Shown here in pieces: positions 48,943 through 60,755 of a stretch of 64,000 nucleotides of DNA (its first letter is position 1; each line of letters starts with the position of its first letter). This stretch comes from Microcyclospora pomicola. Lineage: Eukaryota > Ascomycota > Dothideomycetes > Capnodiales. The notes under the pieces were generated by a model, which was not told the origin of the DNA, ran no database searches, and worked only from the letters and a program-made list of their open reading frames with translations. The stretch is from the NCBI GenBank assembly GCA_002786065.1, contig NHNY01000001.1, positions 1,116,001-1,180,000 on the forward strand, written 5' to 3'. Both the position numbers and the translations under genes were made by a program.

Positions 48943-49897
48943 TCATACCTCGAACATCTTGCGCAGCTCGGCCATGGTATCCTCCGGCTTCGTGACGCTG
49001 TGGCCGATTGTCCGCGAGTCCTCGTAAATCTCGAAGTCGTTGCCACCCTTGAACGTCTTGTCACCGAAGAAGTGGATGGTGGTGTACTCAACGCCGCCGG
49101 GGAGGTTCTTCTCGTTCGCGACGTGGTCGAGGCAGTAGGTCTTGTCCCAGCCCTTGGGGAAGATGTCGAAGGATATTTGACCGCCGATGGAGTAGCTGGA
49201 GTCGGGGAGATGAGATGTCAGCACAACGAGAAACATTGACAGTCAGCAGTAGATTCTGCGACTTACGTCAACCCGAGGTCGGGGAACTCCTTCTGAATCG
49301 CGGCGATGAACGCAGGACGAATGCCGTGCTGCAAGTCGAACTGCTCATAGTCGAGTCGCTCCTGGATACTTGCGTTCCTGCCGATCGGGCTGACGTTGAT
49401 CATGCCGTTTCGAAACTCGATGAAGGTGCCTCGCTTGATGGGGATGTCGAGGTCGGCGACGTAGTGTAGGACGAAGCGCACGAGCTTCTTGTAGTTGTCC
49501 TCGCCGATCCACTTGATGAACGAGTGCGCGGCGAGCGGCTGGCCCATGCGGTACGCGGTCAGCCCGTTCTCCGCGAAGCAGAAGTCGAAGAGCGTGGTGA
49601 CGGGGATCGAGGCGGTGCCGAGCTGTTCCTGCTGCTTGGCCAGGTCGGAGCCGCCGACGAAGCCAATGGCGACCTTGTGGCGGAGGGCGGAGAGGAGCTG
49701 CAGCATCTCCGGGGAGACGGTCTGGGAGCATTGGAGTCAGTCGAGTGTTCTTCGGCATCTTAGACTCGTTGGGAGGGAGCGAGGATACGCACTCGTCTTG
49801 CTGGGGTGAGGGTGCCATCGACGTCGAAGAGGACGATCGTGTTCTTGACGGGGCGGTCAGCCAGAGCTGGCACGACACTTGCTGCTGCGGTGGCCAT
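48943..49897 (-). CDS. SEC53: Phosphomannomutase
   Basis: Three exons: 49793-49897, 49267-49721, 48943-49195 (813 nt, 270 aa; both introns are 71 nt). The HAD nucleophile motif is [11 protein letters not shown], with Asp25 and Asp27. Other blocks are [69 protein letters not shown] and [18 protein letters not shown], all PMM/Sec53. The enzyme turns mannose-6-phosphate into mannose-1-phosphate for GDP-mannose, used in N- and O-glycosylation, GPI anchors and wall mannans. It acts in the cytosol. The GC content is high, with codon bias of a well-expressed gene. Confidence 0.97.
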
Positions 49898-50533
49898 GTT
49901 GACGGGGTGTCTGAGTGTAAATGCTGTGAGTTGTGATCGTGGCCGTCGTCGTCGTCGTCGAGCGTACTTGAGGTCGAAACAGACGAGGGGTCAACAATTC
50001 GAGGTGGGGCGGTGGAGGAATAATAAATCAATGCCCCTGCAGTGGCCTGCAATGGCGGGGCTCGAGACCCTCAATCGACAAACATTGAGAACTTTAGTTA
50101 CCGGATGTTTATATATATAGATGAACTATCCTTTTATCAGTCTTTGCAGCGCCGAGGCACTTTACCGAATACATGAATGCAGATGCTGTGGTTCTGCCTC
50201 GGATCTCCTCTTATATATGTCTGATGATTGAACCTCAATGACTCTCTAACCTACATTATAGATATTCTCTATGGTAACTAAGGCTGAGACTTCATACTCC
50301 ACACAAACGAACAATGTCGATCGTGGCATTCTGGGCACCGCCCGTCGAGCTGAACAGAATACCGCACGTCAAGTTGCTAGGCACCAGATCTTCAGAACGT
50401 CGTTTCCACTCTATGTAGCACAACCCAGCGTGACAATTTCATAGCAACGGGACATGTTCTCGTAGGATACCAAGCGCTATGCTCCATGACTCCTTACGCT
50501 CCATCACCCCTTTAGCCCCCCCAGACCCAGCTT
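49898..50533. other. Intergenic region, SEC53 promoter and GCD11 3' flank
   Basis: 636 bp. AT-rich patches (for example TATATATATAG near 50112) but no gene seen. Confidence 0.5.
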
Positions 50534-52137
50534 TTAAGCAGTTTGTGGGTCGAGTGTGCTGCCCGCAAGAATCGTCGCCCAGCCGATGAGACGCCAATGC
50601 TTTTCGATTCTTCTGCTGAGCGCAACCTTCTCGTTGATCTCTGTGCATGCGGGGCTGGTAAGCTGTAATCGGGCAGCGTCTGCCTTTACAGCCACAACCT
50701 TGGCTCCAGTCGCGGTGGACCCAATGTTCACCATCAACACTTCGTTCTTTGCCAATTTCGCCACTTTGGCTTGTTTGCCATCCGCCGTCTTTACACCCAA
50801 CAGTCTGCGCAGCAAGAAGTAGTTCACTTCGATTTCTGTGTAGATTTTGGGCAGGCGTCCCTTCAATCCAAGTACGAATCCGACCAAGCGATCAGCACGG
50901 CACAGAGTCGGATCAATACGAGTGCCAACACCGATAAGGCCACCAGGCACGGCGAATTTCAGGTTGTTGTTCTCCGCAAACAGTGTCATTACGCGAGAGA
51001 AGATCGGTCGGCACTGGATTTGTCCCTTCTCGTCCTTGGACACAATACCTGGCCGAATCTCGATTTCATCTCCGAGTTTCAGGATACCGGTCAAGATCGA
51101 GCCACCAGCAACACCACCTTGCAGATCCTCGATTTCGCAGCCAGGCTTGTTGACGTCGAAAGATCGAATGACAATAAGATGTGGGTCATCCTGGAAGTTG
51201 CGGATCGGGACGGGGATCTTAGTACACAACATCTCGTTGATAGCGTCGATGTTGAACTTAAGCTGGGCGGAGATCGGGATGATAGGTGAGTCGTCGGCAA
51301 CAGTGCCACGAATAAATTTCTTGATCGAGTCATAGTGCTGAGCCGCAGCATCTTCGCGCATAAGATCGACCTTGTTTTGTAGAATGATGATGTGTTGCAG
51401 CTTCATGATTTCGATTGCTGCAAGATGTTCGGAAGTCTGCGGCTGCGGGCACGTCTCGTTTCCGGCGATGAGGAGGAGTGCGGCGTCCATGACTGCGGCG
51501 CCTGACAACATGGTACTCATGAGAATGTCGTGACCAGGGCAATCCACAAATCTGCTCGAGGTTAATATGCCATCCAATACCATTTTGAGCGGTCTCCGAT
51601 AACTCACGATACGTGTCGCTCCAATCGATATGTTCCTCCACAACCATCTCTCTCACATGGCGGATCTACCTCCTTCTCGCTCTTGTAGCTGCGATAGCAC
51701 GTCGGTCGAGGGCACTGCGGGTTGTCGCATTTGTACACCTTCGCATTTGCGTATCCCAGCTTGATGGTGATGTTTCGTTCGAGTTCGTTCTTGAATCGCA
51801 CAGTCTGTACACCCGAGATCGCTTTCACCACCGTACTCTTTCCGTGAGCCACATGCCCGATCGTGCCGATGTTGATGGTGGCTTGCCGGCAGATGATTTC
51901 CGGCGACAGTGGCGTCAGCTTCGAGACGTCCATCGTGTGAGGGTCCGGTTGCTCTGGCAGCTCCGGCCGAGCGGCGAGTGCGGCGGCGGCAGCATTGCTC
52001 TTCTTCAGTGCTGATCGGGGCATCGCCGCAGGGCCTTTCTCGCGGGGCACTTCGACATCGTCGTCGGCTTGTGGCTCAAGGCCAGGAGATTGAGGAGGAG
52101 TGTCGTCGTCTGACGGATAATCGCCGTTCGTAGCCAT
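50534..52137 (-). CDS. GCD11: Translation initiation factor eIF2 subunit gamma
   Basis: Two exons: 51608-52137 and 50534-51551, 515 aa. The first 80 residues are acidic and Ala/Pro-rich, a fungal extension. The GTPase motifs are G1 GHVAHGKST (residues 94-102), G3 DCPGHD (completed by the splice [11 protein letters not shown]), G4 NKVD and G5 ISAQ. A zinc-knuckle insert with C137, C142, C161 and C166 ([20 protein letters not shown]) is the hallmark of eIF2 gamma. Domains II and III follow ([40 protein letters not shown]). eIF2 gamma binds initiator Met-tRNA and GTP in the ternary complex. The intron is 56 nt. Confidence 0.97.
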
Positions 52138-52906
52138 GATTGCGGTCGGGTGAGGGCGACGGCAGTAAGAGAGTTGTCGACCTGTCGTGAACAGAAATTC
52201 TTGAAGTCTCGATAAAGTACGTTTTGAGTCACTACGACAGGCGGGGGTGGTTTCGACGTCCCGAAATCTTGGCGCTCAACGCCACTACATGTGCAGTGGT
52301 GTCCTGGTAACTTGTGCACAATTCGTTTGAAATAGCAAGAGCACGCGTTCTTATTTTTCTTTGAAAGTGTCTGAGATGGACTATAAATATGCCTGCTTGA
52401 ATTTTGACTATCGTGTCCATTTCAGACGGCACCGAGACGTAGCCATTGATGATCCAGGCCGTGTCGAGTTCACATAGGCCGATACGACTATTCAAGGGAT
52501 AGTCTCACATGTAACGCGTTCCTTGGGCTATAGTCATGACAGTGTTGTGAGACACCAAAAGGTGGCACAGTGTGTCACGAACAGTCTGAGAGTCAATCAA
52601 ATGTGAAGCCTTGGGCCATATGGCACGAATTGGCTAGATATCTATCTAGTCCAGCTTTGCTAACCATGTGCCGTTACAAAGTTCGAAGCAGAGCATTTAT
52701 ACAAGCCATAGAAGCGCGCGCGCCAGCGTCAGTCCCCAGTGTCCTGCTCTTCTTGTTGGTCAAGAAGTGTAACTCACGCTTCACAATTCACCGTGAGGCT
52801 GATTGTCCGTCCGCCTTGTCGTTACTTTCTCCAATCATCAAAGTCATCGAGAAAGTTGTCAAATTCATCAGCTCGTTTACGTCATCAGTACTTGCAGAGA
52901 CCCTCT
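52138..52906. other. Intergenic region, GCD11 promoter side
   Basis: 769 bp. No supported gene or repeat. Confidence 0.5.
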
Positions 52907-53740
52907 TCAATCCATGTAGAAGTCGCCTTTCAAGATGCGCTCTTGGAAATGGTCTGGCCTCTGTGGCTCCCGGGGCAAGGGTCTGGTGGGCGGCTCCATG
53001 ACCGCCACGCTCTTAGCACGGGTGTGCATACCAGCAGTAGAAGCTGGCCCGCCGCCGCCTTGGCCCGCGATTGATGTGCGCTCGGCACGGGTACGTAGGT
53101 TCTCGCTCCAGTTAAATCCTTCTCCTGAACAGCGAAATCGTCAGCAAAGGCACACAATGAACATAGAAGGTACTCATAAAACTCGGAGGCATGAAAGGGG
53201 AAGCGAAGACAGACCTCGACCCTTGGCGTCTCGGGTTGAGATCGTCCCGCTCGCGGCTCTTGTGCGTGTGAAGGAAGAAGCAGGTGGTGAGCTAGTACCA
53301 TTTTGCCCTTGTCCACCTTGTCCTCCATTCGACCCTCTCACATCTCGCAAAGCCTTGGCACCGAAGCTCATACGCCTTGCAAAGGGTGTCGATGATGTCG
53401 TATTTGAGTCCGGAGCGGCCGGCTCGTCCTCAATAGCAGACTCGTCGATCGAGCCGCTGTTCGCAGAGTCCAAACTGTTGCGAGCACCACGAGCCATACT
53501 AAAACGAGACGGTCCCTCGCCAGAGAGACCAAGCGTTGTAAGGGAAAGCCGTCTACGCTGCGCTTGAGCTGCGGCTTGTGTGATGGGGCCTGATTGAGTA
53601 GGGGGCGAGCCACTATCAGCTTCACCTGAAGTGCGAGGGACATTGCGGCCACTGCCAAAGATGTCGGCGAAAGTCTGGCCAGCGAAAGAGGAGCGACGTG
53701 TGCCCGAGGGCGGTGGAGGGGACGGGTTCTCTTCAGCCAT
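52907..53740 (-). CDS. Conserved fungal protein of unknown function with HFQERILKGDFYMD-type end
   Basis: Two-exon model: 53215-53740 and 52907-53124, 247 aa. The N-terminal part is Ser/Pro/Gly-rich and probably disordered, with short blocks SSFAGQTFADIFGSGR, RRRLSLTTLGLSG and PFARRMSFGAKALRD. After a 90-nt intron the chain goes on with EGFNWSENLRTRAERTSIAG and ends SVAVMEPPTRPLPREP, then DHFQERILKGDFYMD. The C-terminal block is, to my memory, shared by small fungal proteins of unknown function. The intron donor is a weak GTCTGT; it was chosen because it links the two conserved parts in phase and avoids a stop soon after. Ser in R-x-S contexts suggests phosphorylation. No function is proposed. 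Confidence 0.7.
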
Positions 53741-55068
53741 GTTGATGCCGGAAGATCGCGTTTGATGATATTCACCCCAGATATGATGTAGACCGCAACG
53801 TGCTCTTACTCGGAGGTGTGTATGTGGTACTCAAGCAGCAGCTTCCGTACAGATGCTTGTTCAAAGGACGTTGACGCCGAGGTGCTAGCACAACGGTGCT
53901 CCTCCCTTCGACGACGTCACAGCAAGTTGGTCAGAAGAACGTTAACGGGGCAAGGAGCTGGTCGGCAACCGTTTTAAGCTGCAAATCGTTGGACAATGGG
54001 AGAGTACAAACACCAGAGAAACAATCCGAGGGAAGTGAAGTGAGTATAGACTGCGACATGTAAATCAGGAGAGCTATAAGTTACGCTGCAGCATCTGGCG
54101 AGACGTGTACGTGATGTAAGCCACGCTAAGAAATGCGGGGTGCATGCTACATGTATGGTACGGCATGGGGGTGGAGCACATATCCCAAGACACCAACGAG
54201 ACCTCACCTATATGTACATTCAACACCAAGATACATAAGCGACATCTAAGTTCGCAAGGATGTAGCAGGACTTGCAATGCTCGTGTGACTACTCGCCGCG
54301 GTACATAAAAGGCTTTGCAACAGTGTCGAAATGTATATACCATGTTTTCTGTATTCTGTGGCCGGGGTCGCTACAGCGTGTTTCATTTGACTCAATGCTC
54401 AAGCCTGCACTGTCGACCAGTCCTTACTGCTTGGAATAGGTGTCGACTTGGGCTTGAAGCTTCCAGTCGCAGGGGTAGAATCCGATACGAGTCTGGCAGG
54501 ACGAAGCTAGGGACATTGCGTGGTAGCTAAGCACAGAGCTACCGTCAGGATAGTGTTCGGTCAATGGTTGTACTGGTGGCGCAACAAGCATGGTATATAA
54601 GTACAACTCTGGCTCGAGCTTTCATGTGCTACAGGTAATCTTGATGGGTGTTGCCGAGGTGGCACGCCGTTTCACATGCTACAGATATCACCATAAACAA
54701 CCTGCTGAGGCACATGTCTGAGCTCACACCGCAGGTTCGTCTGTAGCTTCTCCAAAACTGGGATCGGACACCATCAAACACGATCCCTGCGCGGGTTTGC
54801 ACATGCAAATAGTTCAGCAACTGCATAGGTTGTATTGTAGTAACACAGTGTTGTCTTCCCTCGTCTGGCAATACTGCCGACACCAACATTGCCAGTCCAG
54901 GGCAGCCTCGAATGAGCGATATCGTAGCACAAAAATCTTACAATCACTCGCCACATTGCCTGCCAGTAGACAATATGCACCAAGGACCACATCTACACCA
55001 CTCTTGCTCGGGGATGATGGCCGCGTAAATCATACCATGTCGCAAGTTTCGGACCGCCAATCATAGGC
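53741..55068. other. Intergenic region
   Basis: About 1.3 kb with only short frames that look like chance. No RNA gene or repeat recognised. Confidence 0.45.
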
Positions 55069-56088
55069 TCACGCACGCATGAAATTGACAGTTCTTGCCT
55101 CAGGAGGTGTAATGCTGTACACCGACTCCCAATCAATCACGTCCCACCAATCCTCGAGGTACTGTCGCTTGCCTTCCACACCGTAGTCTCGAAGGTATAC
55201 ATGTTCCCAGGTGTTGACGCATAGCACCGGGATAAGGGATGTGCCTCCTGGTGGTTGTTTGGACTCTTCCCGGCCGAGCCTGCTGTGATTACCGAAAGCA
55301 CCGGCTGTGTTGGTTGGCTGAGAGGAGAGATATGACTGATACGAGTTGGCGTCTTGTGTGCTCATATTGATCCCTTGTTGTCTGTAACCTGCTTCTGGAA
55401 ATGGGGATCCGGCAAGATAGGTTGTGAGGATGCGCCATGAGCCTTTCTGCATGTTACCCGGCTGGAGCGCCTTTGGGCAGTACACCAGCCACACAAAACC
55501 AGGCCCAAACATGGCACCAGCGGTGTCAAGGAAGGTAGCACGCAGTGTCTCGATGGAGCCGAAGGTCTGGATCAGCGATGGTGGCAGCATGCTGACACGT
55601 GAGTCGGACAACGGTATCGGTGCCGTGGACAGACCAGAGAAGAAGAAGTGGTTGTTGTATGCCATGCTGGCGTGATTGAAGAGACTTGCAGCCATTGGGT
55701 CGCGCGCGAATTGTAATGAGAGACTTTTGGGTGTTTGATTCTCCATCGGCTCGCCGGCCGTGAGCTCATTCAGCTTGCCAACGATCATGCCCTGGTATTG
55801 TGTCCATGCCATACGGAAGGCATCAGCGCTCAGTAGCCCAGGGACACCTCGTTCTGCAAACTGCGTGTCGTAACCGAGAGAAGGGACGCCGTGGAGGGAT
55901 CGTTGTTGTTGCTTGCGCAGCGATGTCCTGGTCTGTATACATCAAATTGTAATGTCAGTGTATGCCATCTGAGGGCGAAGGCTCGCATTGCCAACTGGCG
56001 CACATCAACGTATACATACACAAGATGGACATGTCCAGGAGCTCTTTGCAAGCGCCGTAGCGGATCTTGCTAATCTTCTCGATATCAT
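55069..56088 (-). CDS. Mitochondrial small-subunit ribosomal protein, Fe/Mn-SOD-like (mS42/mS43)
   Basis: Two exons: 56020-56088 and 55069-55932, 310 aa. Exon 1 codes a basic presequence (MISRRLARSATALAKSSWTC). An 87-nt intron (GTATGT to ATACAG, with a CTGAC branch) leads in phase to RTSLRKQQQRSLHGVPSLGY. The chain then follows the superoxide dismutase fold: FNHASMAYNNHFFFSGL, FGSIETLRATFLDTAGAMFG, FVWLVYCP and, at the end, VLCVNTWEHVYLRDYGVEGK with DWESVYS. The metal-ligand pattern of active SOD is altered (for example NNHFFF and NTWEH in place of the usual ligands). With the presequence, this matches the mitoribosomal SOD-like proteins (yeast Mrp1 and Rsm26) rather than an active enzyme. 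Which of the two paralogs it is I cannot say. Its start faces PXR1 at 205 bp. Confidence 0.87.
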
Positions 56089-56293
56089 GATGGCACTGCT
56101 GATACAAATGTATATGGTCGCATGCTCTCCTCGTCGAACAACCTCTCGGGGGAGGACCATTCCCGAAGTTGAGCCGCGACCAAAATTTCCCACCACAGGG
56201 TCTTCCCCCATCAACGACATTCATTGCCAGGACGCTTTTTGAAGTACAGGACTATTTTCACTACGACAGGTCTTTCACCAGACAGAAGTGATC
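56089..56293. promoter_or_regulatory. Short bidirectional promoter between mS42/43-like gene and PXR1
   Basis: Only 205 bp lie between the two divergent start codons. The stretch must hold both 5' UTRs and the promoters of two ribosome-related genes (mitoribosome protein and rRNA/snoRNA maturation factor). No known factor site was assigned. Confidence 0.5.
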
Positions 56294-57404
56294 ATGGGTT
56301 TGAGTGGGAATAAGAAGTATGCTCGCCGCCGTATTTGCTTCCCAAAACATATCTAATAACAAATCTAGGCGCATGAAATTGTCCCAAGACCCGAACAATA
56401 CTACCTGGTCCAAAGACACCACAAACTACGGCCATCGCATTCTCGCGCAACAAGGCTGGAGTCCTGGTCAATTTCTAGGTGCTGAGAATGCCTCGCACGC
56501 TGAACACTATTCTGCCGCCAACTCTTCGCACATCCGAGTCCTGCTTCGCGAAGACAATCTCGGGCTAGGTGCGAAACTCGGCGGGAAGGCCAACGCGGAC
56601 ACATTCGGCTTGAGCACGCTTTCTGGTATCTTTGGCAGATTGAACGGAAAGAGCGAGGAGGTGGTACAGAAGCAACAAGGCGCACTGAGGGATGCTGAGT
56701 TACGGACCTACCAGGCGCAGAAATATGGGTTCATGAACTTCGTCAGCGGAGGATTGCTTGTGGGGGATAAAATGGAGGAGAAATTGTTGTCCGAGATTTC
56801 CGCTGGGTCGAAAACCGCATCATCCAAGAACGAGAGCGAGTCGAGCAAGAAGCGGAAAGCTGAATCAAGCACTTCAGACGGAGTGGTTGAAAAGCTAGCG
56901 AAAAGCAAAAAGAGGAAATCGGCCTCTGTAGATGCGACACCTCTTGGATCGGAGAGTGATTTGAAGCAAGACATTTCCACACGGCAAGCAAAAGGATCGC
57001 AGACAGTACAAGACGATGAAGCTGAAGAGGGAGCGAAGGACAAGCAGTCTAAAAAGAAACGGCGGAAGGCCAGCGGAGACGACGGGCCAAGCGAACAGGA
57101 TGCCTCGGAGAAAGCACGGCTCAAGCAGGAAAAGAGAGAACGCAAGATCGAACGTCGAAAAAGGAAGGAGGCGAAGCGCCAGAAGCGAGAAGCTAAATCG
57201 AACACCACATCTGCTGCATTGCCAATCCTTGCGACCACGGCGTCTTCGAGCGATGATGAAAGCGATGTGCCTCCACCTGCACCACGACCGACATTCGGCG
57301 GCAGTAGGCATGCCGTTCGACAACGTTATATCCAGCAAAAACGACTAGCATCAATGGACCCAAAGGCGTTAAAGGAAATCCTGATGATTACGGCGCAAAC
57401 ATGA
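56294..57404 (+). CDS. PXR1: G-patch protein PXR1 (PinX1-related, rRNA and snoRNA maturation)
   Basis: Two exons: 56294-56316 and 56369-57404 (52-nt intron, GTATGC to TCTAG), 352 aa. The splice gives MGLSGNKKRMKLSQDPNNTT, the family start. The G-patch follows (YGHRILAQQGWSPGQFLGAE, then LREDNLGLGAKLGGK), with GLSTLSGIFGRLNGKSEE after it. The rest is a long lysine-rich tail with KRKAESSTSDG, KSKKRKSAS and RLKQEKRERKIERRKRKE. A short C-terminal block (RQRYIQQKRLASMDPKALKE) is also typical. PXR1/Gno1 stimulates the helicase Prp43 through its G-patch in 18S rRNA and snoRNA processing and lies in the nucleolus. The Lys tail is a nucleolar signal. Confidence 0.93.
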
Positions 57405-57816
57405 GTTTACTGAACCAGTACCTTTGAAATTAGTATGGAATCTTATTTACCTGCATGGGTAGACCATGAACGACTACAATGACGAAACAACTCTCAAAGC
57501 TCGAACCCGCTCGGCTTTGAAATTCCCCCCTGTCATAGTACATCAACATCTGTTGTCGACTTAGACCTGATCAATTCCCTAGGATCGAGATCGGAATTTG
57601 ATATGAATTGTAGATACCTGCCCTATCATAGCGATATGCGAGCTCCGTGTACAATGTGATCGAAGGACGTCCAGATGATTGACATTGACCGAATTTAGTC
57701 TAGCGTGACGTGACTTTGAACATGACATGACTCCCGAAAAAGTACAAAACGTGAGCCATTGGACTTTTATGCTACCTTAAATCAACTTCTTCCACACCCT
57801 CAGAACAATATTAAAA
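57405..57816. other. Intergenic region with LYS1 promoter
   Basis: 412 bp. It holds the 3' flank of PXR1 and the LYS1 promoter, with the TGACTC box described separately. Confidence 0.5.
57728..57733 (+). promoter_or_regulatory. TGACTC box, candidate Cpc1/Gcn4 site of LYS1
   Basis: ATGACTC at 57727-57733 lies 84 bp upstream of the LYS1 ATG. TGACTC is the core of the site bound by the fungal bZIP factors Cpc1/CpcA/Gcn4, which activate amino-acid synthesis genes in starvation. The full palindrome (TGACTCA) is not complete. A role here is inferred from position and target gene. Confidence 0.45.
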
Positions 57817-59141
<1,325 letters not shown>

Positions 59142-59642
59142 AGCTGACATCGATGACTGAGGTGGCAAACTAAGAATACTAGCTGCTAGTTGAATCGATC
59201 CTCAAAGTCAGCATAGACTGAATTCTCAAAGCATTGATGACCATCACCGCCGTCTCAAATCCCACGAACATTGTGAATGCTTGCCAAAGTCTTGCAGAGT
59301 CTATGACAAGACACCAATTATCGAATGAAGTTTATATGTCCAGTACAGTGATCACGTAGCGGCAAGCCTCGTCCATCACCGACATTCTCATCATCGTCGG
59401 ATCGTAAAGTGCTCCTCATCAATCAGAGTTTACACGAACTTACGGTGGTACGTGCGTTTCACGTACTCGAATCATCAATACCATGATTCTGGGTCTTCGC
59501 CGTTTTGAGATGACGAACTCGAAGTGATAGTCCAGAGACCATAATATCGCATGTAATCGTGCTTCCATCTTACCCTAAACAAAGACTTCTGGTCTTGCTC
59601 GTGAGTGCTGTCAACTTTACCGCAATTTACAACCCTTCTACC
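59142..59642. other. Intergenic region
   Basis: About 0.5 kb between LYS1 and the cysteine-rich protein gene. Nothing else seen. Confidence 0.5.
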
Positions 59643-60480
59643 ATGGCGCCGTCCAATGGCATACACGGTCAGCACTATCAATGCATCGCGTTTTCAATGT
59701 ACCTTGTTCCTAGATTGAAGCAACAGGTTCTGCACAAGCAAGAAAGAATGAAGAACCAATGCCAAAATCACTCGACGGTGGCGTGGCCAGCTCCAAGATA
59801 GCCATGCCCGGAGCGCGCCCATACGGTGTGGGAGACGGCGACAGCGAAGATGATGAAGACGATGAAGACGATGACACTGACAGCGACGAGCCGACCGAAG
59901 TCCCTCGTGTCCCTCAACACCCGTCGAGAGCGATCTCGACCGCGCACTCCAGGGGGCAACGAAAGAACGCCTGCGCGAGACACTGCGCGACATATGTGCC
60001 GCGAGTCCGCAAGCAAGAGAGCTGGCCACCAACGTGCTGCTGATGCCCATACGAGGTCCCGGCGGTCGGAAGCGGAAGGCGTATGAGAGCTGTGTGAACT
60101 GTAAGGCCGAGTATAGCGTTTCGGAGAATCGGATGGGGGACTGTAGATATCATCCTGGTAAGTCAAGATATGTAGAGGAGCCGAGGGCTTTGGGATCGAT
60201 GAACATTCCAGACCGCAAAATGCTAATGATATGAGACACAGGCGAGATGGAGGTGGACTACGAATCGAAGACGTGGGATGATCACGATGATGATTGTCAC
60301 GGCGACAAGGAGTCGATTCTTGAGGGCGAGGAGTTCGTGGATGGGTATATGATGACCTGCTGTGGGAAGCGGCCGTACGAGAAGGGTTGTGAGATCTCGA
60401 GACATTCGACGCAGGTGGAGGTGAAGAAGAGCCGGACAACGGATTTGATGCAGGCGGATATGGCAACATATCTTAGGTAG
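59643..60480 (+). CDS. Conserved fungal Cys-rich protein of unknown function (tentative model)
   Basis: The 3' half is secure. One part reads ERLRETLRDICAASPQAREL and RKAYESCVNCKAEYSVSEN, with MGDCRYHPG spliced (intron 60158-60241, GTAAGT to CACAG) to GEMEVDYESKTWDDHDDDCH. It ends with MMTCCGKRPYEKGCEISRH. The C-x2-C, C-x2-H, D-x-D-D-C-H and CC-x-K-x6-GC pattern suggests a zinc-binding module; I recall similar fungal proteins of unknown role. The 5' part is less sure: ATG 59643, exon to 59667, intron to 59726, then an acidic stretch (DSEDDEDDEDDDTDSDE) in another frame. The frame must change between 59881 and 59952. A 53-nt intron at 59900-59952 fits the phase and gives 213 aa, but its donor GTCCCT is poor, and the sequence inside also reads well (ESDLDRALQGATKE), so a true frameshift is possible. 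Confidence 0.62.
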
Positions 60481-60755
60481 GTAGTCTTGATCTTCTATCG
60501 CGGTGATACGGCCAAGTAGGTATGTATTCATTCCCAATCGAACCCTCATAGGACATCCCAATGATCTCCCGAACTCGTTAGCATTGTGGTGTAGAGTGGC
60601 ATATATTGTTCTCTTCAAAAGCACATGTGAACTCGCCCCCACTTCTCCAGAGACCCTTTCCACCACCAATCCCTCCCCAACCAGACCTCCTCCAAACTTC
60701 AATACCCTCCCACAACACCAACCTCCCAAGTCCTCACTAAAGGCACTCACCAGCC

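Noticed and set aside
49345-50052. 235-aa minus-strand frame
   Set aside because: Alternative frame over SEC53 exons 1-2, including the intron; no recognisable product.
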